This document shows, piece after piece, positions 1 through 8,784 of a stretch of 64,000 nucleotides of DNA. The notes beneath the pieces were generated by a model. That model did no database searches. It was not told where the DNA came from and saw nothing but the letters and a program-made list of their open reading frames with translations. How positions within the stretch are numbered: the stretch's first letter is position 1; every line of letters starts with the position of its first letter. Made by a program: the position numbers and the translations under genes. Source of the DNA: Chryseobacterium sp. Leaf404 (GTDB lineage: Bacteria > Bacteroidota > Bacteroidia > Flavobacteriales > Weeksellaceae); the NCBI RefSeq assembly GCF_001424145.1, contig NZ_LMQM01000013.1, positions 1 through 64,000 of the forward strand, given 5' to 3'.

Positions 1-103
1 ACTATAAGGAAACAGCACTAACTGATTTTGATTATAATGCTTAAAATTCATAAACAACTGTCTGATTATCAGATATAAATATACGAAATCCTGCAATAAT
101 TAC

Positions 104-133
104 CAAAAAAAACCGCCTCAGTTGTGAGACGGA
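104..133 (-). terminator. Intrinsic terminator of the outer-membrane barrel gene
   Basis: An 8-bp stem (CCGCCTCA / TGAGACGG, one mismatch) with a GTTG loop is followed on the minus strand by a run of eight Ts. It lies about 30 bp past the stop of the minus-strand receptor gene. Nothing else is seen in bases 1-103. Confidence 0.7.
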
Positions 134-165
134 TTCTCTTCTTGTTTTAAACATAAACCAAATTC

Positions 166-2535
166 TTATTTGGCTCTGTTCTGATCCTCAAATTTCAATT
201 CTTTCGTAGCACCTTTCACATCGTTATTTCCGAATTTATACGTTACAGACAAGCTTAAATTCCGGCTGATTCCTTTAAAATAATATTGTGTACTGAAATC
301 CTGATAAAATTCTGTTCCTTTTTCTCTTTCTGTATTTAAAACATCATTCATCAAGAGATTCATGGTGAGTTTTTTATCCATTAAATTTAATTTTAAACCT
401 GAATACACCGATGCAACACCTTTGAAAGACGTATTTCCTTCTTTGTAAGGGATATTTCCCCACGCACCAAGCATGAACGAAACAGTTTTGGATTTATTCA
501 GAAAAAAAGTATTGTCAAAGTTAAAATCAGATCCATAGCTACCAGGCATCTGAACCGCATCTTCCACAAATGTTTTTGAAGTTACGTAATAGGCATTTAC
601 AAAAATATTAGACTCAAGCCAGCTTTTCTTGGTGTAATTATAACTTAAACTTATTCCGGTTTGGTTTTGATTATAGAAATTGAAGATGATGGTGTACTTC
701 ATACCGTTATCAATTCTTTGCAGTCTGTCCCAGTCATTTTTGCTGTAGTTATGGAAAGCTGTGAGGGTAAAATTATTCTTTAAAACATAGCTGAATTCCA
801 CGTTATCTGTAAATGACGGTCTTAAAAGAGGGTTTCCACTTGAATATTCAAAAGCTGAACTGATGTATCGGAAAGGATTTAAATCTCTGAACGAAGGTCT
901 GTTAATTCTCTTGGAATAATTGATCGAGAAAGCATTATTTTCATTCGGTTTATAGCTGATGTAAGCCGTCGGGAAAAATTTTCCGTAATTATTTTTGGTG
1001 GTTAAATTTTCATTGGGCGAAATCCCTGTAAGCTCTGTAAATTCATATCTCAAACCTGCTTTGGCACTCCATTTATCCGAAATTTCATAGTTCCCTGAAA
1101 TATAGACTGCGTAATTATTTTCGGCATAGAAAAAATTATTGCTTTGATTGAAATTCATGGTCGGAATTCCGTTATTCAAATCGTAATAATTAAAGTAAGA
1201 ATCATTTTTAATTTTGGTAAATTTTAAGCCGGATTCTGTTTTAAATTTCGTGAAGTTTTTCTCTAAATCTGCCTGTCCGGAATATATCCGGTACTGATTG
1301 ATTGGATTGATGTAAGTAGAAATCAACTGATCGGTTTGCGTATTGTAATAATCGTCTGCATTGGCATTATTTGAAATTAAATTCCCGGAAACACTAAGCT
1401 TACTGCCCAAACTGTCTATTATAACATCATAAAACAGGGTCGCATAATGATTATTTCTGTGATTAAAAGCCAGCGCATCTGAAGTAAAAGCCCTTTCACC
1501 CTCTTTATCTTTTATAGCGGAAGTATTCTTCACAGTCTCAACGGGATTGGCAAAAAAATAATTGTAGCTCCCGCCAATCGTGCTTTTGTCTGATAATTTA
1601 TATTCCAGTTTCAGGTTGGTGCTTTTGTTGCGGAGATTATTAAAAAAATAGCTGTCTGTGTTCCAATAGCTGTCATTTCCGGAGCTGTATTCATATCCTT
1701 TCATTCGCCAGTAGAAATTTCCGTCGGTGAAACCTGCAGATGCAGAGAGTTTTTTGCCCTGATAATTCACGGTCGCCCCATATCTTGTAGAAACCGAAGG
1801 TACATTCCAGTACAGATTTTTCAGACTTGACTGTAGCGAAACATTCCATCCTAAACCCGTATTTTTTTTAAGAACAATATTAATCAGACCGCTTTTTCCC
1901 TGAGCTTCATATTTTGCTGGCGGCGTTGTGATGACTTCAATTTTCTGAATATCATCAGACCTTAGATTTTTAAGATAATTAATGAGTTCTTCCCCGGAAA
2001 TATTGAGCAAACGGTCATTCACCATCACTGCTACTCCACTTTTTCCTGCGATACTGATGCTTTTGTCGGTGGCGCGAAGCATTGGCGTTTTTGCTAAAGC
2101 TTCCACCGCATCCAAACCTTGTGAGGCGATTGAATTTTCTACATTGAAGACCAGTCTGTCTACTCTTCTTTCAATGACTTTCTTTTTTGCGGTCACCACT
2201 ACACCTTCAATCTTCTTCTCCTGAATTGCAGATTTGTTCTGATTGTTATCAATTTCAAAATTCTTAAAAATATCATCTTCAATTTTTAAAATTTCGAAAA
2301 GAACAAGCTCGCCATCATTAAAAATTTCGAAATTATAATCGCCTTTTTCTTTTACCTCTATTTTAAAATATCCCTTTTCATCTGTAATCGCAGTAAATCT
2401 CTGCTGATTTTTTTTGAGAAGAATTTCGGCATAAGCACCTGGTTTTTTGTCTTTTAAAACAATTGTCCCCTCAACAGTTTGTGAAAAAATAAACGATGCG
2501 CAAAGCATCATCAACAGTACAAAAAATCGCTGCAT
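166..2535 (-). CDS. TonB-dependent receptor-like outer-membrane beta-barrel protein
   Basis: A 789-residue outer-membrane protein. A signal peptide covers about residues 1-18 (ends FIFSQ). A carboxypeptidase-regulatory-like beta-sandwich follows (about 20-90), then a TonB plug-like region (about 110-225, with VVVTAKKK and PPAKYEAQGKSGLINIVLKK), and the rest is an aromatic-rich barrel of the outer membrane beta-barrel 3 type. The ATG at 2535 sits directly before the signal peptide. In this family such proteins import or bind peptides, siderophores or other ligands using TonB energy; no SusD-like partner or regulator lies next to it, so the substrate is unknown. It has its own terminator and a non-coding gap on its 5' side, so it is probably a single-gene unit. 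Confidence 0.9.
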   Translation of the reverse strand: MQRFFVLLMMLCASFIFSQTVEGTIVLKDKKPGAYAEILLKKNQQRFTAITDEKGYFKIEVKEKGDYNFEIFNDGELVLFEILKIEDDIFKNFEIDNNQNKSAIQEKKIEGVVVTAKKKVIERRVDRLVFNVENSIASQGLDAVEALAKTPMLRATDKSISIAGKSGVAVMVNDRLLNISGEELINYLKNLRSDDIQKIEVITTPPAKYEAQGKSGLINIVLKKNTGLGWNVSLQSSLKNLYWNVPSVSTRYGATVNYQGKKLSASAGFTDGNFYWRMKGYEYSSGNDSYWNTDSYFFNNLRNKSTNLKLEYKLSDKSTIGGSYNYFFANPVETVKNTSAIKDKEGERAFTSDALAFNHRNNHYATLFYDVIIDSLGSKLSVSGNLISNNANADDYYNTQTDQLISTYINPINQYRIYSGQADLEKNFTKFKTESGLKFTKIKNDSYFNYYDLNNGIPTMNFNQSNNFFYAENNYAVYISGNYEISDKWSAKAGLRYEFTELTGISPNENLTTKNNYGKFFPTAYISYKPNENNAFSINYSKRINRPSFRDLNPFRYISSAFEYSSGNPLLRPSFTDNVEFSYVLKNNFTLTAFHNYSKNDWDRLQRIDNGMKYTIIFNFYNQNQTGISLSYNYTKKSWLESNIFVNAYYVTSKTFVEDAVQMPGSYGSDFNFDNTFFLNKSKTVSFMLGAWGNIPYKEGNTSFKGVASVYSGLKLNLMDKKLTMNLLMNDVLNTEREKGTEFYQDFSTQYYFKGISRNLSLSVTYKFGNNDVKGATKELKFEDQNRAK

Positions 2536-2599
2536 TAAATTTGAGTTTGAAAGTAAGACAACAGTATACTGAGTTTTATTACATTGATTTTAAAATCTT

Positions 2600-3547
2600 T
2601 TAATCTATTCTTTGCAGTGTCTTTTTGTAGATATCGTAGATAAAAAGATTATCTCGGTTGTAAATAATTATTTTGCTATTTATTTTTTCGAGTGAAATGA
2701 CAAACGGATAAAAATTACTATTACCATCAATCTCAATGCTATTCGCTTTATTATTTTCATTTCCATCAAAAAAACTAAAAAAATTTTCATTTATGAAGAC
2801 AACGAAAAAATTATAAGAATCAGATTGAATATAATATTTAAAGTCTCTCACTCTCAATTCATCTTTCCATAGATCTTTGTAAACATTTTCAGGTTTGAAC
2901 CTTTCTAAATTCATTTTAAAAGTAAATTCGTTATTTACCCACGAAATTAATTGATCATCATCTTTAAAAAGCAAAAGGTCATGTTGTATTAATTCTTTTA
3001 CTAAAGAAGATTCTTTTGATATTATTTCTGTAATAAGCTTTGGAGGGTTCGCTGATATTGAAATTTTAACTTCATCATCAAAATAGTAATCTGTTTTAAT
3101 TAAATATCTTTTTAGCCGATTTTTATTTTTAATAGCAAATTCAATAAGTTTAAGTACATTTTCAACATCAACTTTTGAACTCAATATTCTTACTGCAATT
3201 CCATTTCCACCCGTCAATTTTGTGTAATTATTATTTAGCTTTAAGAATTTACAATTAACATCATTCTTTTCAATTATATAAATATCATTTTTGTTAGGAT
3301 ATAAAAATGTCTTTCTTTCAAGCATGATCGTATCTTGAAAACCCATTTTTTCTTACAATTTTCTTGTTAGTTCACCCAAAATCTTCATTTTAAGTTCTTC
3401 AGCCGAAACAATTCTCTCACCAAAATTAAACTCAGAGATGTACAGTGTTTTTACATTTCCATAATTTTTAATTATAACTTTATCCTTATGTGCTGAAAAA
3501 GAGTTTGAGAAAATCAGTAAAATAATCAAGCAATAAATTGACTTCAT
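2600..3547 (-). pseudogene. Secreted hypothetical protein interrupted by one in-frame TAA
   Basis: Two open frames lie on the minus strand in the same reading frame. The first (3547-3353) encodes a 64-residue start with a clear signal peptide (MKSIYCLIILLIFSNSFSA). After its TAA (3355-3353) come only two codons, then the ATG at 3346 of a 248-residue frame with no signal peptide. Read through, they give one secreted protein of about 315 residues, and the junction (KILGELTRKL stop EKMGFQDTIML) reads as continuous helix-like sequence. I infer a single nonsense change in one gene; a real two-gene operon is the alternative. The protein is rich in Asn, Lys, Ile and Phe, the DNA is more AT-rich than its neighbours, and I recognise no domain. 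Confidence 0.65.
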
Positions 3548-3615
3548 GTATTTAGTTTAATTTTAAAACGAAACTTTAGATTTTATATTTTAAAAAGTAA
3601 ATCTACTGAAGCAAA

Positions 3616-3646
3616 TTGAAATTTTAAGACTTAAAAATTATCTTTG
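3616..3646 (+). promoter_or_regulatory. Promoter of the GLPGLI/PNGase F-like gene
   Basis: TTG at 3616-3618, 20 nt, then TATCTTTG at 3639-3646: a full match to the Bacteroidetes -33/-7 pattern. The ATG is 20 nt downstream. Confidence 0.7.
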
Positions 3647-3665
3647 TAAAAACCATCAGTACATC

Positions 3666-5330
3666 ATGCAAAAATCAATTTTCTTATTCTGTTTTTTAGT
3701 TTTATCCATTTTCAATCAGGCTCAGATTTATGAGATTGAGTACGAAAGTTCCTACAACGGAAAAGTACAGTCTGATCAGCCCAAAACGATAGCGTGGGTA
3801 AGTGAAACCGAAAATTATATTTTAAACACCAATATTAAAAATCAAAAGACGGAATTTCCTTTTGAAATAAGTAAAATCGAAAAACCCAACAACACGATTG
3901 TTTCTTACGGATTTTTAAACTCAAATAAAATCGTTTCAACTTCAGATTCTGAATCTGTTTCCAAACAGGAATTTGAAATGACTTCAGAAAGTAAAAAAAT
4001 TCTTGGTTACAACTGCAGAAAAGCTGTCACAAAAATCAATTCAAACACCATCGAAGTCTGGTATACGAACGATTTAAAACTGAAAGGCGGGCCATCAAGT
4101 TTGGGACAAAATTTAGGATTGGTTCTTCAAATTGAAAGAAACGGGAATTCAGCAACAACCGCTGTTTCCGTGAAAAAAATAAAGAAAACAGGCATCGAAA
4201 AAATCATCAGTAAAGACCCTTCAAAAACCGACCTTTTGAGTTACAGAGATTTACTGTGGAGAAGCCGATTTACCACAATCAAAGTTTTTGAAAATGAAAT
4301 AATCAATTTTTCCGAAGAATCAAAATCCAACGATAGTATAAAAAGATTTGCCAATGGAACGATTATTTTAAAGAAAGTAAAGTTCCCTAAAATTTCCGAA
4401 GGAGAAAACATCTTTGTGGAAGTAAAACAACAGTCCAACGGCGATGCTTATGACAGAACCGGAACGGTCTTCTACATTCCTGAAGATAAAAAGCAAAGTT
4501 TTTTCGACGGGCTTCAAAATGGTGTAAAAACGCTTCCGCTTTTCGAAAATGGTAACGGGAAACAGTATTACGGTGTAACAGCGACAGAAAATTATCTTCC
4601 GGCAGTTGAAATGATGCGCTTTTTCACTTCTTTCGGGATTAATAAATTTAACCACATTCAATTGAAAGATAAGGTTTGGCAAACAGTAAGCCCATTTCGT
4701 CAGGATATCACTGAGTTAAAACCTGCACTTTCCGAAAAAGAAATCTGGGTAGGAACTTTCATCGGAAATTACGACAAAGGTGGTCATAAAGTGAGTTTAG
4801 ACGTTACGATTCACAAAAGTTCGCAGCAGGTTCACAAAAACAATGTTGTGATTCCTGTTTTCAGCACAATCAACATTATGGAAATGGCAGGTCAGGATTA
4901 TGCGACAATGTTCAGCAGCGAAAAAGGTCTTGAAATGGAATTCACCCTTGATAGAGAAATTAAAAATATTACCATGCGATACATAGCAACCGGACACGGC
5001 GGCTGGGAAAACGGCGACGAATTTCTACCTAAAACAAACACAATTTTGGTAGATGGAAAACAGATTTTCTCATTCACTCCCTGGAGGTCAGAATGTGGTT
5101 CTTACAGACTTTTCAATCCCGCTTCAGGTAATTTTGCTGATGGACTTTCTTCTTCAGATTTGAGTCGCTCAAACTGGTGCCCTGGAACTGTTACCAATCC
5201 TCAGTTTATAGAAATAGGAAATTTAAAAGCCGGGAAACACCGCATTCACGTGAAGATTCCTCAGGGTGCTTCAGAAGGAAGCAGTTTCAGCGCATGGAAT
5301 GTTTCAGCTGTTCTTTTGGGTAAGGGCTAA
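3666..5330 (+). CDS. GLPGLI-domain protein fused to a PNGase F-like C-terminal half
   Basis: A secreted 554-residue protein with a signal peptide at 1-19 (ends FNQAQ). Residues about 20-180 resemble the GLPGLI family: IYEIEYES opening, LGYNCRKAVT, a VWYTND strand and the diagnostic stretch GPSSLGQNLGLVLQIE. Residues about 235-554 resemble the two jelly-roll domains of peptide-N4-(N-acetyl-glucosaminyl)asparagine amidase F: NGDAYDRTGTVFYIP, GHGGWENGDEF, and SDLSRSNWCPGTVTNP against WCPGMAVPTR of PNGase F. By eye, Asp263 aligns with catalytic Asp60 and Glu452 with Glu206 of PNGase F, while the Glu118 position looks like Gly363. It may release N-glycans from glycoproteins, or have lost activity. 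It has its own promoter. The domain fusion is the point of interest. Confidence 0.75.
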   Translation: MQKSIFLFCFLVLSIFNQAQIYEIEYESSYNGKVQSDQPKTIAWVSETENYILNTNIKNQKTEFPFEISKIEKPNNTIVSYGFLNSNKIVSTSDSESVSKQEFEMTSESKKILGYNCRKAVTKINSNTIEVWYTNDLKLKGGPSSLGQNLGLVLQIERNGNSATTAVSVKKIKKTGIEKIISKDPSKTDLLSYRDLLWRSRFTTIKVFENEIINFSEESKSNDSIKRFANGTIILKKVKFPKISEGENIFVEVKQQSNGDAYDRTGTVFYIPEDKKQSFFDGLQNGVKTLPLFENGNGKQYYGVTATENYLPAVEMMRFFTSFGINKFNHIQLKDKVWQTVSPFRQDITELKPALSEKEIWVGTFIGNYDKGGHKVSLDVTIHKSSQQVHKNNVVIPVFSTINIMEMAGQDYATMFSSEKGLEMEFTLDREIKNITMRYIATGHGGWENGDEFLPKTNTILVDGKQIFSFTPWRSECGSYRLFNPASGNFADGLSSSDLSRSNWCPGTVTNPQFIEIGNLKAGKHRIHVKIPQGASEGSSFSAWNVSAVLLGKG

Positions 5331-5340
5331 AAAAAACAAA

Positions 5341-5369
5341 ACCTCCTTGCAATTGACTTGCAAGAAGGT
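5341..5369. other. Hairpin downstream of the PNGase F-like gene
   Basis: Arms ACCTCCTTGCA and TGCAAGAAGGT can pair (one mismatch) around a 7-nt loop. The T-run lies on the minus-strand side, so it is an imperfect terminator for the plus-strand gene. The rest of the 324-bp gap to asnB is AT-rich DNA with only the asnB promoter visible. Confidence 0.4.
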
Positions 5370-5606
5370 AAAAACACAAATGATGAAAAAAAATTATTTC
5401 GGTTCAAAGTACGGGATTTTTTTTCATATCACCAATACCCAATTACCATTATTTTTTAAAAATTATAAAATTTTCCGCAATTTTTTATTTCCAATGTTTC
5501 AAAATGAAAAATTTTAACCAAATCCAAAAATTTTACCTTATAAAATTAATTTAATTAATTGAAATATTTTATTTGGTTTAAAATATTAATCAATTTAAAA
5601 AATAAC

Positions 5607-5637
5607 TTGATAAAAATTAATTATAATCATAATTTTG
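5607..5637 (+). promoter_or_regulatory. Promoter of asnB
   Basis: TTG at 5607-5609, 20 nt spacer, TAATTTTG at 5630-5637; the asnB ATG follows 17 nt later. Matches the Bacteroidetes consensus. Confidence 0.7.
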
Positions 5638-5654
5638 TTTCAAAATAATAAAAT

Positions 5655-7325
5655 ATGTGCGGAATCGTATGCCTGTTTGACGCAAAACAGAACACAGAAA
5701 TCCTGAGACCACAGGTTTTGGAGATGTCAAAAAAAATTCGTCACCGTGGTCCGGACTGGAGCGGTGTTTTTCAAAGCGAAAAAGTAGTTTTCTCTCATGA
5801 AAGATTGGCAATCGTAGATCCTACCTCAGGAAAACAACCTTTATTTTCAAAAGACAGAAATATTGTTTTGGCAGTAAACGGAGAAATTTATAATCACAGA
5901 GAACTGAAAACCGAATTTCCAGATTACGAGTTTCAAACTGAATCAGATTGCGAAGTCATAATCGCTTTATACGAAAAATACGGCAAAGATTTCATCGAAA
6001 AACTGAATGGAATTTTCGCCTTCTCTTTATATGACATCAAAAACGACGTTTACCTCATCGCCAGAGATCACATGGGAATTTGCCCACTATATCAGGGCTG
6101 GGATAAAAACGGAAACTATTACGTAGCTTCCGAACTCAAAGCTTTGGAAGGTGTCTGCAAAACCATCGAAACTTTTTTGCCGGGTCATTATGTTTTTAGT
6201 CTTGAAGGTTCAGAACTTCAACAATGGTACACAAGAGACTGGGTAGATTTTGATGCAGTAAAAGATAATGAGACAGATATTGCCGCCATCAGAAAAAGCC
6301 TTGAAGAGGCGGTGCACAGACAATTGATGAGTGATGTTCCGTACGGTGTTTTGCTTTCAGGAGGTTTGGATTCATCCATCATTTCAGCTGTTACGGCAAA
6401 ATATGCAAGACAGAGAGTCGAAAGCGGAGACACTCAGGAAGCGTGGTACCCGAGACTTCACAGTTTTGCGGTTGGGCTAGTTGGTTCTCCAGATCTTGAA
6501 GCTGCCAGAAAAGCTGCAGACCACATCGGAAGTGTGCATCACGAAGTTCATTTTACTGTTCAGGAAGGAATTGATGCTGTGAGAGACGTTATTTATCATC
6601 TGGAAACGTACGACGTAACAACCATCCGAGCTTCTACCCCAATGTACTTGCTTGCAAGAGTGATTAAATCAATGGGAATAAAAATGGTTTTATCTGGTGA
6701 AGGATCTGATGAATTATTCGGTGGATATTTATACTTTCATAAAGCTCCGAATGCAAAAGAATTTCATGATGAAACTGTAAGAAAACTTAATAAACTTCAT
6801 TTGTATGATTGTTTGAGAGCCAATAAAGCTTTGATGAGCTGGGGAATTGAAGGAAGAGTTCCGTTTTTGGACAAGGAATTTATGGATGTTGCCATGAATG
6901 TAAATCCGGCAGATAAAATGATTAAAAAATCTGAAGGAAAGATTGAAAAATGGGTTTTAAGAAAAGCCTTCGAAGATCTTCTACCAGAATCTATCGCATG
7001 GAGACAGAAAGAACAGTTCTCAGATGGTGTAGGTTATTCGTGGATTGATAATTTAAAAGAAATCGCTGAGAAATATGTTTCAGATGAGATGATGACCAAT
7101 GCGAAATTCAGATTTCCTTTAAATACTCCTCAAAACAAAGAAGAATACCGTTACAGAACCATTTTTGAAGAACATTTCCCGAGCGAAACAGCAGCAGCAA
7201 CTGTTCCGTCCGTTCCTTCAGTGGCTTGCTCCACTCCTATCGCTTTGGAATGGGATGAAGCATTCAAAAAGATGAATGATCCGAGCGGAAGAGCAGTCAT
7301 TTCGGTGCACGATGATTCTTACTAA
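5655..7325 (+). CDS. asnB: Asparagine synthase B (glutamine-hydrolysing)
   Basis: Makes asparagine from aspartate, glutamine and ATP in the cytoplasm. It is 556 residues, the usual AsnB length. Cys2 after the removed Met (MCGIVC) is the glutaminase nucleophile; RHRGPD (29-34) and VNGEIYNHREL (74-84) complete the class II amidotransferase domain. The synthetase domain carries the ATP pyrophosphatase loop SGGLDSS (235-241) and SGEGSDELFGGY further on. The C-terminus ends with a short lineage-specific tail after the AWRQKEQFSDGVGYSWID motif. It is a single-gene unit with its own promoter and terminator. Confidence 0.97.
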   Translation: MCGIVCLFDAKQNTEILRPQVLEMSKKIRHRGPDWSGVFQSEKVVFSHERLAIVDPTSGKQPLFSKDRNIVLAVNGEIYNHRELKTEFPDYEFQTESDCEVIIALYEKYGKDFIEKLNGIFAFSLYDIKNDVYLIARDHMGICPLYQGWDKNGNYYVASELKALEGVCKTIETFLPGHYVFSLEGSELQQWYTRDWVDFDAVKDNETDIAAIRKSLEEAVHRQLMSDVPYGVLLSGGLDSSIISAVTAKYARQRVESGDTQEAWYPRLHSFAVGLVGSPDLEAARKAADHIGSVHHEVHFTVQEGIDAVRDVIYHLETYDVTTIRASTPMYLLARVIKSMGIKMVLSGEGSDELFGGYLYFHKAPNAKEFHDETVRKLNKLHLYDCLRANKALMSWGIEGRVPFLDKEFMDVAMNVNPADKMIKKSEGKIEKWVLRKAFEDLLPESIAWRQKEQFSDGVGYSWIDNLKEIAEKYVSDEMMTNAKFRFPLNTPQNKEEYRYRTIFEEHFPSETAAATVPSVPSVACSTPIALEWDEAFKKMNDPSGRAVISVHDDSY

Positions 7326-7348
7326 AATTTAACAATTAAATAATTGAT

Positions 7349-7380
7349 TTCCCGTGAATTTTCTTTGCGGGATTTTTTTA
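7349..7380 (+). terminator. Terminator of asnB
   Basis: Short stem TCCCG / CGGGA around a 13-nt loop followed by TTTTTTTA, starting 24 bp past the asnB stop. Confidence 0.6.
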
Positions 7381-7397
7381 TTCTGTTTTTTAAACCT

Positions 7398-7405
7398 TAA
7401 TTTTG
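7398..7405 (+). promoter_or_regulatory. -7 box upstream of aguB
   Basis: TAATTTTG ending 16 nt before the aguB ATG. No clear TTG at the right distance upstream, so only half of the promoter pattern is supported. Confidence 0.45.
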
Positions 7406-7421
7406 TAAAAAAAAGAACCCA

Positions 7422-8297
7422 ATGTCTAAAGTAAAAGTAGGAACTGTACAAATGTCTTGCGTTGCAGACAAGCAGACCAACCTCAATAAAGCCATAGAAA
7501 AAGTACGTGAAGCAGCAGCAAAAGGTGCTCAGATCGTTTGTCTGCAAGAATTATTTACTTCATTATATTTCTGCGATGTAGAAGATTACGATAATTTTGA
7601 TTTGGCAGAAGCCATTCCCGGGCCTTCAACCGAAGCACTTTCACCACTTGCAAAAGAATTGGGTGTTGTCATCATCGCATCATTATTCGAAAAGAGAACG
7701 CACGGTTTATACCACAACACTACTGCTATCATTGATGCAGACGGAACTTATCTTGGTAAATACCGGAAAATGCATATTCCTGATGATCCTGCTTTTTACG
7801 AAAAGTTTTATTTCACGCCGGGAGATTTAGGATACAAAGTTTTCCAGACTAAATTTGCCAAAATTGGTGTTTTGATTTGCTGGGATCAGTGGTATCCGGA
7901 AGCGTCAAGAATTACTGCTTTGATGGGAGCTGAAATCATGTTCTACCCTACCGCAATCGGCTGGGCAACAGATCAGGATGAAGAAACCAATGCAGACCAA
8001 TACAATTCATGGCAGACGATTCAGCGCTCGCATTCAGTTGCCAATGGCGTTCCTGTTGTTTCTGTGAATAGAGTTGGTTTCGAGCAGGATGGCGCAATGA
8101 AATTCTGGGGCGGAAGTTTCGTCACCAACGCGCAGGGTAAACTTTTGTATTTAGGTTCGCACGATAACGAAGAAGTGGAAGTAACAGAAGTTGATCTTTC
8201 GCAAACCGATTACATCCGCAAGCACTGGCCTTTTTTAAGAGACAGAAGAATCGACAGTTATCAGCCAATTACCAAAAGATTTATTGACGAAGCTTAA
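7422..8297 (+). CDS. aguB: N-carbamoylputrescine amidase
   Basis: A carbon-nitrogen hydrolase (nitrilase superfamily) of 291 residues that hydrolyses N-carbamoylputrescine to putrescine, CO2 and ammonia. The Glu-Lys-Cys triad is visible: Glu43 in CLQELF, Lys116 in KYRKMHIPD and Cys153 in VLICWDQWYPE. The next intact gene on the same strand is agmatine deiminase (aguA), which makes its substrate, so the pair forms the agmatine route from arginine to putrescine. The two genes are parted by about 420 bp that contain an inverted-repeat element with a broken gene; a heptad repeat starts on the very next base after the aguB stop. Confidence 0.95.
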   Translation: MSKVKVGTVQMSCVADKQTNLNKAIEKVREAAAKGAQIVCLQELFTSLYFCDVEDYDNFDLAEAIPGPSTEALSPLAKELGVVIIASLFEKRTHGLYHNTTAIIDADGTYLGKYRKMHIPDDPAFYEKFYFTPGDLGYKVFQTKFAKIGVLICWDQWYPEASRITALMGAEIMFYPTAIGWATDQDEETNADQYNSWQTIQRSHSVANGVPVVSVNRVGFEQDGAMKFWGGSFVTNAQGKLLYLGSHDNEEVEVTEVDLSQTDYIRKHWPFLRDRRIDSYQPITKRFIDEA

Positions 8298-8784
8298 AGT
8301 CTGATGACAGAGGTCTGAGGTCGGAAGCCTGACGATTTTTATAAATTAATTTTATTTAATTATAAATAATGGCATTTAAATTCAAACAGTTAAGAGTTTG
8401 GCAAAAATCCTTGGAATTAACTTATCTGGTAGACTTTACCACTAAACTTTTTCCTAAAGATGAGCTTTTTATTTTAACTTCTCAGATTAAAAGAGCAGCC
8501 GACTCTGTTTCATTAAATATTGCTGAAGGCTCCACAGGTTAATCAAATAAAGAATTTGTAAAATTTCTAAGATATGCGGTACGTTCAAATATTGAAGTTG
8601 TAGGCTGCATATTTATAGCTCGCAAGAGAAATATGATTTCTGATGAAAATTTCAGTAAAATATATAATTTGAGTGAAGAAATTTTAGCCATGATCTCAGC
8701 ACTCATTAAAAGATTAGAAAATGAATAACGAAAATAGTAACAACAGCCCTAAATGCTCAGACTTCGGACCTCGGTCTTCGGACT
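8298..8784. mobile_element. Inverted-repeat element carrying an S23-type four-helix-bundle gene
   Basis: The left end (8298-8332) is five tandem 7-bp units (AGTCTGA, TGACAGA, GGTCTGA, GGTCGGA, AGCCTGA) starting directly after the aguB stop. The right end (8757-8784) is four units (TCAGACT, TCGGACC, TCGGTCT, TCGGACT). The right end is the reverse complement of the left at roughly three quarters of positions. Between them lies one gene of the 23S rRNA intervening-sequence / four-helix-bundle family. No transposase is present. The right arm is inside the aguA frame and encodes an SDF-x4-SDF stretch. That it is a mobile unit is inferred from the structure. Confidence 0.5.
8369..8728 (+). pseudogene. 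Four-helix-bundle (S23 / 23S rRNA IVS-type) protein, nonsense mutation
   Basis: The frame starts MAFKFKQLRVWQKSLELTY and runs to a TAA at 8726-8728 (119 residues), the family's usual size. Codon 58 is TAA (8540-8542) within SLNIAEGSTG-stop-SNKEFVKF. The family normally has Gln here (GSTGQSNKEF), so a single CAA-to-TAA change explains the stop. The rest of the frame is intact (FLRYAVRSNIEVVGCIF), so inactivation looks recent. In some bacteria such proteins are encoded inside 23S rRNA intervening sequences; relatives include the Avd accessory protein of diversity-generating retroelements. The last 8 bp overlap the annotated aguA start. Confidence 0.85.

Noticed and set aside
1982..2224. Plus-strand frame opposite the receptor gene, and many similar frames of 60-190 residues in antisense to clear genes
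   Set aside because: They lie wholly within strongly supported genes, lack family likeness and have the composition expected of antisense shadows (for example 10388-10963, 36851-37180, 38902-39102).
5266..5517. 83-residue frame overlapping the end of the PNGase F-like gene and continuing into the spacer
   Set aside because: Starts inside another gene, no promoter or family match; the spacer part is AT-rich promoter DNA.
2600..8728. Stop-codon reassignment or recoding to explain two in-frame TAA codons
   Set aside because: All other genes end at TAA or TGA normally, so simple nonsense mutations are the better explanation.
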